A DNA stretch of 64,000 nucleotides from Lichenicola sp964248625 (GTDB taxonomy: Bacteria; Pseudomonadota; Alphaproteobacteria; Acetobacterales; Acetobacteraceae): NCBI GenBank assembly GCA_964248625.1, contig CAXTZG010000003.1, forward strand, positions 1-64,000, read 5' to 3'. The position numbers and the translations under genes are program-made. The notes under the pieces were generated by a model. That model saw only the letters and a list, made by a program, of their open reading frames with translations. It was not told the origin of the DNA and did no database searches. This document shows, piece by piece, positions 24,336-33,411 of this stretch. Every line of letters starts with the position of its first letter. Position 1 is the first letter of the stretch.

Positions 24336-25154
24336 ATGGCCGAGCCTGCAAAGATCAGCCTGGTGCTGGCCGACGTGGACGGCACGCTGGTCACCAAGGA
24401 GAAGGTCCTGACCGAGCGGGCGGTGCGGGCGGTGAAGCGGCTGCGCGAGCGCGGCATCCGGTTCGCCATCACCAGCGGCCGCCCGCCCAAGGGCATGGGC
24501 ATGCTGATCGCGCCGCTGGAGATCAGCGAGCCGATCGCGGGCTTCAATGGCGGGCTGTTCGTGAAGCCTGACCTGTCGATCATCGAGGCCAAGACGCTGT
24601 CGCGCGAGGCGGCGGAGAAGACCGTGCAGATCCTGCGCGATCACAAGGTCGACGTCTGGGTTTATAGCGGCGAGGACTGGCTGGTCCCCGATGCCAAGGG
24701 TCCGCACGTGGACCGCGAGCAGTGGACGGTGAAGTTCGCGCCGGTCGTCACCACCGATTTCGACAAGGCGCTGGAGCATGCCGTGAAGATCGTGGGCGTC
24801 AGCGACGATCTGGAGCTGATGAAGACGGTCGAGCGGGACGCTCAGGAGGCGCTGGGCAGCACCGCCTCGGCGGCGCGGTCGCAGCCCTACTATCTCGACG
24901 TCACCCATCCCGATGCCAACAAGGGCGGCGTCGTTCATAGCCTGGAGACGATGCTGGGCGTGAAGGCGTCGGAGATCGCCACCTTCGGCGACCAGCCCAA
25001 CGACGTGCTGATGTTCAGGAAGAGCGGCCTCTCGGTGGCGATGGGGCAGGCGAGCGACGAGGTGAAGGCGCAGGCGACCCATGTCAGCGACTCCGCCGAG
25101 GATGAGGGGTTCGCCAAGGCGGTGGAGCGCTACGTGCTCGGAGACGCGTCGTGA
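24336..25154 (+). CDS. HAD-superfamily (Cof/IIB type) sugar-phosphatase-like hydrolase 2
   Basis: A 272-residue HAD type IIB phosphatase. Motif I is 'LVLADVDGTLVTKEK', motif II 'FAITSGRPPKGM', and motifs III/IV 'DANKGGVVHSLETMLG' and 'TFGDQPNDVLMF'. It probably arose by tandem duplication with the preceding HAD gene, since the length, cap and closing 'SVAMGQASDEVKAQATHV' layout match. ATG 24336 is preferred because AGGAG lies 8 bases upstream; an ATG at 24330 overlaps the previous stop but is only 2 bases from that site. It overlaps pgl by GTGA. The substrate is not known. Confidence 0.88.
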   Translation: MAEPAKISLVLADVDGTLVTKEKVLTERAVRAVKRLRERGIRFAITSGRPPKGMGMLIAPLEISEPIAGFNGGLFVKPDLSIIEAKTLSREAAEKTVQILRDHKVDVWVYSGEDWLVPDAKGPHVDREQWTVKFAPVVTTDFDKALEHAVKIVGVSDDLELMKTVERDAQEALGSTASAARSQPYYLDVTHPDANKGGVVHSLETMLGVKASEIATFGDQPNDVLMFRKSGLSVAMGQASDEVKAQATHVSDSAEDEGFAKAVERYVLGDAS

Positions 25155-25891
25155 GCGCCGATGCGACCACCGGACGGGTCGAGGTGCTGGCGGACGCCGA
25201 GGCGGTCGCGCGCTACACGGCCGACTTCCTGACCGAGCAGGCGCTGGCCAGGGACGGGGCATTCGTGGTGGCCCTGTCCGGCGGGTCGACCCCGAAGCGC
25301 CTCTACGAGATCCTGGCCGGATCCGATTACGCGGATCGGTTTCCCTGGGACCGGACGCAGCTGTTCTTTGGCGACGAGCGCTTCGTGCCGCCGCAGGACG
25401 AGAGCAGCAACTACAACATGAGCAACCTGGCGCTGCTGTCGCACGTGCCGATCCCGCCCGCCAACGTGCACCGGATGCCGACCGACGGTGACCCCGCGGA
25501 TGCGGCGCGACGCTACCAGCGCGAGCTGCAGGCGGTCTATGGCGCCGACACGCTGAAGCCCGGCCGGCCGCTGTTCGACGTGGTGCTGCTGGGGCTCGGC
25601 GAGAACGGCCACACCGCGTCGCTGTTCCCCGACACCGAGGTGCTCGCCGAGACCGGGGCGTGGGTCGGCACCTGCGTGCCGCACGACGCGCCGCACACGC
25701 GCCTGACGCTGACCTATCCGGCGATCGCCAGCAGCCGCCACGTGCTGTTCCTGGTGGCGGGCAAGGGCAAGGCGGAGGTGGTGGCGCGGGTGCGCGGCGG
25801 CGACACGACGCAGCCTTCCACGCATATCGCCACCGAGGGCGAGCTGATCTGGGTGCTGGACGAGGCGGCGGCAGGCCCGACTCATGGATGA
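25151..25891 (+). CDS. pgl: 6-phosphogluconolactonase
   Basis: A 246-residue DevB/SOL-type lactonase that hydrolyses 6-phosphogluconolactone, the product of Zwf. Family motifs are 'VVALSGGSTPKRLYEIL', 'LFFGDERFVPPQDESSN' and 'VVLLGLGENGHTASLFP'. The start is GTG at 25151, inside GTGA shared with the preceding HAD gene. Its end overlaps rpiA by 8 bases. Position and length (about 240 residues) are normal for the family. Confidence 0.95.
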   Translation: MSADATTGRVEVLADAEAVARYTADFLTEQALARDGAFVVALSGGSTPKRLYEILAGSDYADRFPWDRTQLFFGDERFVPPQDESSNYNMSNLALLSHVPIPPANVHRMPTDGDPADAARRYQRELQAVYGADTLKPGRPLFDVVLLGLGENGHTASLFPDTEVLAETGAWVGTCVPHDAPHTRLTLTYPAIASSRHVLFLVAGKGKAEVVARVRGGDTTQPSTHIATEGELIWVLDEAAAGPTHG

Positions 25892-26576
25892 CGCCGCCCT
25901 GGCGCTGAAGCGGCAGGTCGGCGAGGCGGCGGCGGCGCTGGTCGAGGATGGCATGGTGGTGGGCATCGGCACCGGCTCCACCGCCGCCTGCATGATCGAC
26001 AGCCTGGGCGAGCGGGTCAGGCAGGGGCTGCGCATCGTCGGCATCCCGACCTCGACGCGCAGCGAAACCCAGGCGCGCGGGCTCGGGATCGAGATCGTCG
26101 GCTTTGCGACCCATCCCGAGATCGACCTGACCATCGACGGCGCCGACGAGGCCGAGCGCGGCACGCTGCATCTCATCAAGGGCCTGGGCGGCGCCTTGCT
26201 GCGCGAGAAGATCGTGGCCGCTGCCTCCAGGCGGATGGTGGTGGTCGCCGACGACAGCAAGCTGGTCGACCGGCTCGGCACGCACACGCCGGTGCCGGTC
26301 GAGGTATCGCCCTTCGGCTGGGAGCTGGCGGCGCGTCGGCTGGGCGAACTCGGGGGGCGGCCGACCCCGCGCCGCGACCGCAACGGCACGCTGTTCGTGA
26401 CCGATGGCGGCAACATGATCCTGGACTGCGCCTTCGGGCCGATCGACGATCCGCCCCGGCTGGAAAGCCGGATCAAGGCGATCGTCGGCGTGTTCGAGAG
26501 CGGGCTGTTCACGTCGCGGGCCTCGCTGGCGCTGGTGGCAGGCAGGAGCGGTGTCGTGCGCTGCGAGGTGACATGA
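25884..26576 (+). CDS. rpiA: Ribose-5-phosphate isomerase A
   Basis: A 230-residue enzyme that interconverts ribulose-5-phosphate and ribose-5-phosphate. The phosphate-binding loop 'GMVVGIGTGSTAACMI', the catalytic 'LTIDGADEAERG' and 'HLIKGLGGALLREKIVA' are all present, with 'VVVADDSKLVDRLG' following. It overlaps pgl by 8 bases and gntK by ATGA. Ribulose-phosphate 3-epimerase, the only missing step in this block, must be encoded elsewhere. Confidence 0.95.
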   Translation: MDDAALALKRQVGEAAAALVEDGMVVGIGTGSTAACMIDSLGERVRQGLRIVGIPTSTRSETQARGLGIEIVGFATHPEIDLTIDGADEAERGTLHLIKGLGGALLREKIVAAASRRMVVVADDSKLVDRLGTHTPVPVEVSPFGWELAARRLGELGGRPTPRRDRNGTLFVTDGGNMILDCAFGPIDDPPRLESRIKAIVGVFESGLFTSRASLALVAGRSGVVRCEVT

Positions 26577-27085
26577 GCGAGCATCAGGTGACGCCGCGCA
26601 TCGTCGTGGTGATGGGCGTGTCCGGCTCCGGCAAGTCCTCGGCGGCCGAGTGGCTGCATGACAGGTTCGGCTGGGTGTTCCAGGAGGGAGATTCCCTGCA
26701 TCCGGAGGAGAACGTCGCCAAGATGAGCGCCGGCATCCCGCTGACCGATGCCGATCGCGCCCCGTGGCTCGCAGCCTGTGCCGCCTGGATCAAGGCGCTG
26801 CACGACACCCGCCAGCCCGGCATCCTGACCTGCTCGGCCCTGAAGCGCAGCTACCGCCAGACGCTGTCGCAGGGCTTCGACGATGTGGTGTTCCTTTACC
26901 TGAACGTGCCCGAGGCGCAGCTCAAGGAGAGGCTTGCCCGCCGGACCCACCACTACATGCCGAGCAGCCTGCTGCCGACCCAGCTCAGCACGCTGGAGGC
27001 GCCCGGACCTGGCGAGCGGGTGATCGAGGTGGTGGCGGCCGAGACCATAGACGCCACCATGCAGGGCGTGCTCGACCGCCTGTAG
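26573..27085 (+). CDS. gntK: Gluconokinase
   Basis: A 170-residue P-loop kinase that phosphorylates gluconate to 6-phosphogluconate, feeding Gnd directly. Walker A is 'VMGVSGSGKSSAAEWL' near residues 12-27. 'WVFQEGDSLHPEENVAKMSAG' spans the substrate region (given here to position, residues about 34-54), and 'SALKRSYRQTL' with 'RRTHHYMPSSLLPTQLSTLE' is typical of GntK. It is the last gene of the block and is convergent with the chemoreceptor gene, with only 5 bases between stops and no terminator visible. Its presence ties the operon to gluconate use. Confidence 0.94.
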   Translation: MSEHQVTPRIVVVMGVSGSGKSSAAEWLHDRFGWVFQEGDSLHPEENVAKMSAGIPLTDADRAPWLAACAAWIKALHDTRQPGILTCSALKRSYRQTLSQGFDDVVFLYLNVPEAQLKERLARRTHHYMPSSLLPTQLSTLEAPGPGERVIEVVAAETIDATMQGVLDRL

Positions 27086-27090
27086 CCGTC

Positions 27091-28800
27091 TCAGGCGGTG
27101 CGCACCTTCGAGATGAAGCTGTTGACCTCGCTCGACAGGCTTTCGGCTTGGCGCGACAGGTCGCCTGCGGCACTCAGCACCTCGCCTGCGGCGGCGCCGG
27201 TGTCGTTGGCGGCCCGGCTGACGCCGGCGATGTTGGTGGTCACGACCTGGGTGCTGACCGCGGTCTGCTGAACGTTGCGGGCAATTTCGGCGGTGGCGGC
27301 ACCCTGCTGCTCCACGGCGGCGGCGATGCTGGTGGTGATGGCGCCGACCTCCTCGATCAGGCCGCCGATCTCGCGGATCGCATCGACGGCGCCGCCGGTG
27401 GCCTGCTGCACCTGGGCGATCTGGCCGGCGATCTCGTCGGTGGCGCGCGCCGTCTGCTGCGCCAGGCTCTTCACCTCGGACGCGACGACCGCGAAGCCCT
27501 TGCCGGCATCGCCGGCGCGGGCGGCCTCGATGGTGGCGTTCAGCGCCAGCAGGTTGGTCTGGCTGGCGATGCTGGTGATGAGCTCGACGACCTTGCCGAT
27601 GCGAGCCGCACTTTCCGACAGCGCCTGCACGGTGTCGTCGGTGCGCCGCACGCTGCCGATCACCTTGCCGGTCAGGGTGGCCGAACTCACGACCTGCCGG
27701 TTGATCTCCGAGATGGAGGAGGAAAGCTGCTCTGAGGCGGCGGCGACGGTCTGCACGCCGGCACTGGAGACCTCGGCCGCCTGCGCCACGGCGACGGCCT
27801 GACGGTCGGTCTGCGCTGCCGTGCCGGTCATGGACGAGGCGGTCGCCTCCATCTCGGTGGACGCGGCGGCGAGCATCGAGACGGTGCTGCCGATCTGTCG
27901 CTCGAAGTCGCCCATCAGCGTCTCGAGACGGGCGCTGCGCTGCTGGCGGGTGGCGCGTTCGGCCTCCTGCTCGGCCGACAGGCGGTCTGCGGTGATCATG
28001 CTGTCCTTGAACACCTGCACCGCCGAGGTCATCGCGCCGATCTCGTCGCCCCGGCCGATGCCCGGCACCAGGACCGTCATGTCGCGGTCGGCGAGGCGGC
28101 GCATCGCGCCGGTCAGCGCGGTGATCGGGCGGGAGATGTGGCGGATCAAGGTAACGGCGATCACGGTGCTGAGCAGCAGAACCAGGCCGATGCCGATGGC
28201 GATGAGGGCCCGGGCTGTCGAATAGCTCTTGCGGCTGAGCTCGCCATAGGCCTCGCCCTGCTGAGCATTGTAGCCGATGTCCCACTGCATCAGGTCGATC
28301 AGGGCTTTGAAGTGCGACGCGGAGGCACCGACATAGCGTTCGTGCGCTGCCTCGTCCTGCCCGTCATCCTTGAGCGTCTGCAGCTGGGCGAGGTCGGCCT
28401 GGTATTTGGGCCAGGTCGTGTCGAAGATCGTGCTGAAGTGGTCGCGTTCCTCGCCGGAATCGATCTGGGAATCATACTCGGCGCGTCGCCGATTGACGTC
28501 GGCGATCGCGTTGCGCACCGAAAGCCTGGCGTCCGCACGTTCCGCGTCGCTGGTGGTCATCATCATCTGCGCTTCGCTGCTATGCACCTCCTCGAGTGCC
28601 AGCTGCAGCCGCGCCCCGCTCAGGGTGCTGGGAAGGTAGTTGTCGCGGATGACGACGACCGCGCCATTGGTCGTGCCGAGGCGCTCGAGGGCGAACAGCC
28701 CGAGCATGATCGACAAGATGGTGAGCACGGCAAAGCCGATGCTCAGTTTCATGCCGAGTGACAGGCGGTGGAACGGTCCTGGTCGGCTGGCGAGGGTCAT
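27091..28800 (-). CDS. Methyl-accepting chemotaxis protein
   Basis: A 569-residue transmembrane chemoreceptor. TM1 is at about residues 18-40 ('MKLSIGFAVLTILSIMLGLF') and is followed by a four-helix-bundle sensor (about 41-190). TM2 ('ALIAIGIGLVLLLSTVIAV') leads into a HAMP domain ('RHISRPITALTGAMRRL'). The cytoplasmic signalling domain has the highly conserved tip 'IASQTNLLALNATIEAARAG'. The C-terminus has no CheR-docking pentapeptide. ATG 28800 is preferred over 28809 because AAGG is then 9 bases upstream. Flagellar motor genes occur 27 kb away, so the cell is probably motile. The ligand is unknown. Confidence 0.94.
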   Translation of the reverse strand: MTLASRPGPFHRLSLGMKLSIGFAVLTILSIMLGLFALERLGTTNGAVVVIRDNYLPSTLSGARLQLALEEVHSSEAQMMMTTSDAERADARLSVRNAIADVNRRRAEYDSQIDSGEERDHFSTIFDTTWPKYQADLAQLQTLKDDGQDEAAHERYVGASASHFKALIDLMQWDIGYNAQQGEAYGELSRKSYSTARALIAIGIGLVLLLSTVIAVTLIRHISRPITALTGAMRRLADRDMTVLVPGIGRGDEIGAMTSAVQVFKDSMITADRLSAEQEAERATRQQRSARLETLMGDFERQIGSTVSMLAAASTEMEATASSMTGTAAQTDRQAVAVAQAAEVSSAGVQTVAAASEQLSSSISEINRQVVSSATLTGKVIGSVRRTDDTVQALSESAARIGKVVELITSIASQTNLLALNATIEAARAGDAGKGFAVVASEVKSLAQQTARATDEIAGQIAQVQQATGGAVDAIREIGGLIEEVGAITTSIAAAVEQQGAATAEIARNVQQTAVSTQVVTTNIAGVSRAANDTGAAAGEVLSAAGDLSRQAESLSSEVNSFISKVRTA

Positions 28801-28887
28801 CGTGTGCATCCTTGGCTGGAATGCGGATCATCGCCGGCAAAGCTTGATGAATTGTTTCCGCGCGCCGGGTGCGATAGCCGTCGGTGC

Positions 28888-29370
28888 ATGAACGACAGTC
28901 AGCGGCGGGTCCGCCTTTTCGTCGATGCCGATGCCTGCCCGGTGAAGGCCGAGATCTACCGGGTTGCCGAACGCTATCGTCTGGGCGTGTTCGTGGTGTC
29001 GAACAGCCTGATCGCGATCCCGGCCTCGCCGCTGATCGAGCGGGTGGTGGTGGAGGCGGGGCCGGACGTGGCGGATGGCTGGATCGCCGAGCGGGCGGTG
29101 CGCGGCGACATCGTCGTCACCTCCGACGTGCCGCTGGCGTCGCGCTGCGTGAAGACCGGCGCCGAGGTGCTGGGACCGACGGGACGACGGTTCGACACCG
29201 ACTCGATCGGCATGACGCTGGCGACCCGCAACCTGATGGAGGATCTGCGCTCGGCCGGCCAGATCACCGGCGGGCCGAAGCCGTTCGCGCAGAAGGATCG
29301 ATCGGCGTTCCTGAACGCGCTGGACACGGCCGTCGTCCGGCTGCGCAAGGCGGGCTTCGCGGCCGGCTAG
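28888..29370 (+). CDS. YaiI/YqxD family protein (DUF188, UPF0178)
   Basis: A 160-residue PIN-like NYN-fold family protein. It has the family opening 'RLFVDADACPVKAEIYRVAE', then 'VVVEAGPDVADGWIAERAV', 'DIVVTSDVPLASRCVKTGA' and 'GGPKPFAQKDRSAFLNALD'. The conserved Asp residues suggest metal-dependent nuclease chemistry, but no substrate is established for the family. It is transcribed divergently from the chemoreceptor with a 87-base spacer. Confidence 0.92.
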   Translation: MNDSQRRVRLFVDADACPVKAEIYRVAERYRLGVFVVSNSLIAIPASPLIERVVVEAGPDVADGWIAERAVRGDIVVTSDVPLASRCVKTGAEVLGPTGRRFDTDSIGMTLATRNLMEDLRSAGQITGGPKPFAQKDRSAFLNALDTAVVRLRKAGFAAG

Positions 29371-29413
29371 AGGCGGCCGAATGTTGCCCCTGGCGGCGGT
29401 CGACCGACCCGGG

Positions 29414-30396
<983 letters not shown>

Positions 30397-30400
<4 letters not shown>

Positions 30401-31428
30401 GCCGGGATCACGGCCGGCCCGGGCTGTGGCGGCGTGCGCGGCGGCAGCGGGCGGCCTTCCGCCGGCAGCACGCAGGCGATGTCCTGCGCGCCGTGGCGCA
30501 GCAGCGCGGGACGGGCGTCGCAGGCCGCGTGGGCGTAGCGGCAGCGCGGCTGGAACGGGCAGCCGGCCGGGCGTCGCGCGGGGCTGGGCGGTGCGCCCGG
30601 GATTGAAGGCAGGCGGGCCGGGCGCGCGCCGTGCAGCGGCGGGATGCTGTCAAGCAGGCCGGCGGTGTAGGGATGGCCCGGCTGGGCGAACAGCGCCGCG
30701 GTCGGACCGCGCTCGGCGACATTGCCGGCATAGAGCACCAGCGTGCGGTCGCAGGTCTCGGCGACCACGCCCATGTCGTGGGTGATCAGCAGCACCGACG
30801 AGCCGAAATCGCGGCGCAGGCGGCGCAGCAGATCCAGGATCTGCGCCTGCACCGTGACGTCGAGCGCCGTGGTCGGCTCGTCGGCGATCAGCAGCGACGG
30901 GTTGCAGGACAGCGCCATGGCGATCATCGCGCGCTGGCGCAGCCCGCCCGAGAGCTGGTGCGGATAGCGGTCGGCAGCGCGCCTGGGGTCGGGCACGCCC
31001 ATCTCGCCCAGCAGCTCGACCGTGCGGGCACGTGCGCCGGCGCGGCTCAGCGGCCGGTGCGCGCGGAGCTGCTCGTCGATCTGCCAGCCGATGGTGTAGA
31101 CCGGGGTCAGCGCCGTCATCGGGTCCTGGAAGATCATGGCGATCTCGACGCCGCGCAGCGCGCGCATGGCGTGGCGGTCGAGGCCGACCAGCTCGCGTCC
31201 CCGGTAGCGGACCGAACCGGTGATCAGCGCGCCGGGCGCGTCGATCAGGCCCATGATGGCGAGTGCGGTCATGCTCTTGCCCGAGCCCGACTCGCCGACG
31301 ATGCCCAGGATCTCCTGCGCGCCGAGCGAGAACGAGACATCCTCGATGACGCGCATCGTGCGGCCGCGCCCGGCGGGCAGGGTGACCGTGAGGTCGCGCA
31401 CCTCGAGCAGGGGCAGCTCAGCGTCCAT
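30397..31428 (-). CDS. Peptide-type ABC transporter ATP-binding protein (DppD/OppD-like)
   Basis: A 343-residue ATPase partner. Walker A is 'GIVGESGSGKSMTALAIMG', the signature is 'QLSGGLRQRAMIAMAL', Walker B is 'LLIADEPTTALDVTVQAQ' and the switch His is in 'LLITHDMGVV'. The C-terminal Cys-rich oligopeptide motif ('PAGCPFQPRCRYAHAAC') is present. The start overlaps the preceding permease gene by 11 bases and the stop overlaps the DppF-like gene by 4. Two different ATPases are usual for peptide and nickel importers of this class. Confidence 0.93.
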
Positions 31429-32392
31429 CGCGCACGCGCGGGTCGAGCAGCAGATACACCAGGTCGACCACGGCGTTGGCCAGCACCACGAAGATCGCCG
31501 AGTACATCACCGTGGCCATGATCAGCGGCAGGTCGAGATTGATCAGCCCCTGGTAGGTCAGGCGGCCGACGCCCTGCAGCCCGAACACCACCTCGGTCAG
31601 CAGCGCGCCGCCGCCGACCAGCTGGGCGAAATCGAGCCCGAACAGCGACACGAAGGTGATCAGCGAGGTGCGCAGGCCATGGCGCAGCAGCACCCGGGTC
31701 TCGGTGAGCCCCTTGGCGCGCGCGGTGCGCATGAAGTCCTCGCCGTAGGACGAGACGAGGTCGGCGCGCAGCACGCGGCCATAGATGCCGATGAACAGCA
31801 CCGCCAGCACGCACCAGGGGATCACCAGGTGGCGGAACCAGCCGAGCGGGTCCTCGTGCAGCGGCACGTAGCCGAGGCCCGGCACCCAGGAGAACAGCCA
31901 CGTGTCGTGGTAGCGGCTCTGGGTGATCAGGTTGGTGACCTCGCCCAGCCAGAACACCGGCATCGAGATGCCGATCAGCCCCAGCATCATCAGGCCGCGA
32001 TCGACCAGGGTGCCGCGCAGGGCGGTGGCGACGGTGCCCATGGCGATCGAGGCCACGATCCAGATCACCGCTGCTCCCGACACCAGCGAGAGGGTGACCG
32101 GCGCGGCGCGGATCACTTCCGGCACCACCTGCTCGCCATGATCGACAAAGGAGGTGAGGTCGCGGGAAACGAACAGGCGGCCCATCAGGCGGACGTACTG
32201 CACCGGCAGCGGCCGGTCGAAGCCGTAGGCGTGGCGCACCGCCGCCATGGTTTCGGGGCTGGCGTTGCGGCCGGCGATGCGGGCGGTGGGGTCGGCGCCG
32301 GGGGTGGCGAAGAACACCAGGAACACCAGCACGCTGATGCCGAACAGCACCAGCACGGTCTGGCCGAGGCGCTGGAGCAGGGCGGCGAGCAT
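31418..32392 (-). CDS. ABC transporter permease (DppB/OppB-like)
   Basis: A 324-residue inner-membrane permease with about six helices. TM1 'TVLVLFGISVLVFLVFF' is followed by the typical 'TPGADPTARIAGRNASPE' and the early-family motif 'YGFDRPLPVQYVRLMG'. The EAA-type loop that contacts the ATPases reads 'EDFMRTARAKGLTETRVLLR'. The start is fixed by a TGATG junction with the upstream permease, where stop and start share one base. Confidence 0.92.
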   Translation of the reverse strand: MLAALLQRLGQTVLVLFGISVLVFLVFFATPGADPTARIAGRNASPETMAAVRHAYGFDRPLPVQYVRLMGRLFVSRDLTSFVDHGEQVVPEVIRAAPVTLSLVSGAAVIWIVASIAMGTVATALRGTLVDRGLMMLGLIGISMPVFWLGEVTNLITQSRYHDTWLFSWVPGLGYVPLHEDPLGWFRHLVIPWCVLAVLFIGIYGRVLRADLVSSYGEDFMRTARAKGLTETRVLLRHGLRTSLITFVSLFGLDFAQLVGGGALLTEVVFGLQGVGRLTYQGLINLDLPLIMATVMYSAIFVVLANAVVDLVYLLLDPRVRDGR

Positions 32393-33411
32393 CACGCACG
32401 CCTCCGGCTGGTTTCCCGGACGTCGAGCGCGTCGCGCAGGCCGTCGCCCAGGATGTTGAGGGCGAGCACGGTGGCGACGATGGCGAGCCCCGGCGCGATC
32501 GCCACGGCGGGACGGGTGTAGATCAGCCCCTGCCCGTCCTCGATGATGGTGCCCCAGCTCGCCGCCGGCGCCTGCACCCCGATCGACAGGAACGACAGCG
32601 CGCTTTCCGCCAGCAGTGCCAGCGCCATCACCAGCGGCGCCAGCACGATCAGCGTGGTGGACACGTTGGGCAGGATGTCGCGCAGCAGGATGCGGCCGCG
32701 CGACACGCCGAGGCAGCGCGCGGCGAGCACGAACTCCGCCTGCCGCAGCGACAGCACGCGACCGCGGATCGGACGGGCGGCGTAGGGCACATACACCAGG
32801 GCGATGATGGCGATCGGCAGGATCAGGTTGTCGGAGCGGATGGTGAACGGCCCCAGCTGCAGCCCCTGGCTGACGGTGACGATGGAGAGCGAGATCGCGA
32901 ACAGATAGACCGGGATCGCCCACATGATGTCCATCAGCCGCGACAGCAGCACGTCGACGATGCCGCCGAAGAAGCCGGCGCAGATGCCGACGACGGCGGC
33001 GAGCGTGATGCACAGGAGTGCCGCACATCCGGAGATCAGCAGCGAGTTGCGGCCGCCATACAGCAGCCGCGCTGCGACGTCGCGACCCTGGCTGTCGGCG
33101 CCGAGCAGGTCGGCATCCGCGTGCCAGGTGGGGCCGATCGGGGTCAGGCCGAGATGCAGCCGGTTGTGGTTCGGCTGCATGACCGGCACCTCCTCGCCCT
33201 GCAGCATGACGGTCGCGGCCACGTCGGAGTCGAACGGATCGGTATGGGCGATGTGGCGCGCATAGAACGGGGCAGCCGCACTCAGCAGCACCAGCAAGGC
33301 GAGCACGGCAAGCGAGGCGACGGCGCTCGGCATGCGCAGCAGGGCCCGCAGCGCCACCTGCCAGGGCCCCGGCACGCGCGCGGCCCGGATGGGTGTCGCG
33401 GCGACGCTCAC
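32392..33411 (-). CDS. ABC transporter permease (DppC/OppC-like)
   Basis: A 339-residue permease. TM1 is 'AVASLAVLALLVLLSAAAPF'. A periplasmic insertion contains 'HLGLTPIGPTWHADADLLG', ending in 'LLGADSQGRDVAARLLYGGR', which is the DppC hallmark. The EAA loop is 'EFVLAARCLGVSRGRILLRD'. The periplasmic loop after TM1 is longer than in enterobacterial DppC. The start is GTG at 33411, sharing GTGA with the stop of the binding-protein gene. Confidence 0.91.
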   Translation of the reverse strand: MSVAATPIRAARVPGPWQVALRALLRMPSAVASLAVLALLVLLSAAAPFYARHIAHTDPFDSDVAATVMLQGEEVPVMQPNHNRLHLGLTPIGPTWHADADLLGADSQGRDVAARLLYGGRNSLLISGCAALLCITLAAVVGICAGFFGGIVDVLLSRLMDIMWAIPVYLFAISLSIVTVSQGLQLGPFTIRSDNLILPIAIIALVYVPYAARPIRGRVLSLRQAEFVLAARCLGVSRGRILLRDILPNVSTTLIVLAPLVMALALLAESALSFLSIGVQAPAASWGTIIEDGQGLIYTRPAVAIAPGLAIVATVLALNILGDGLRDALDVRETSRRRA

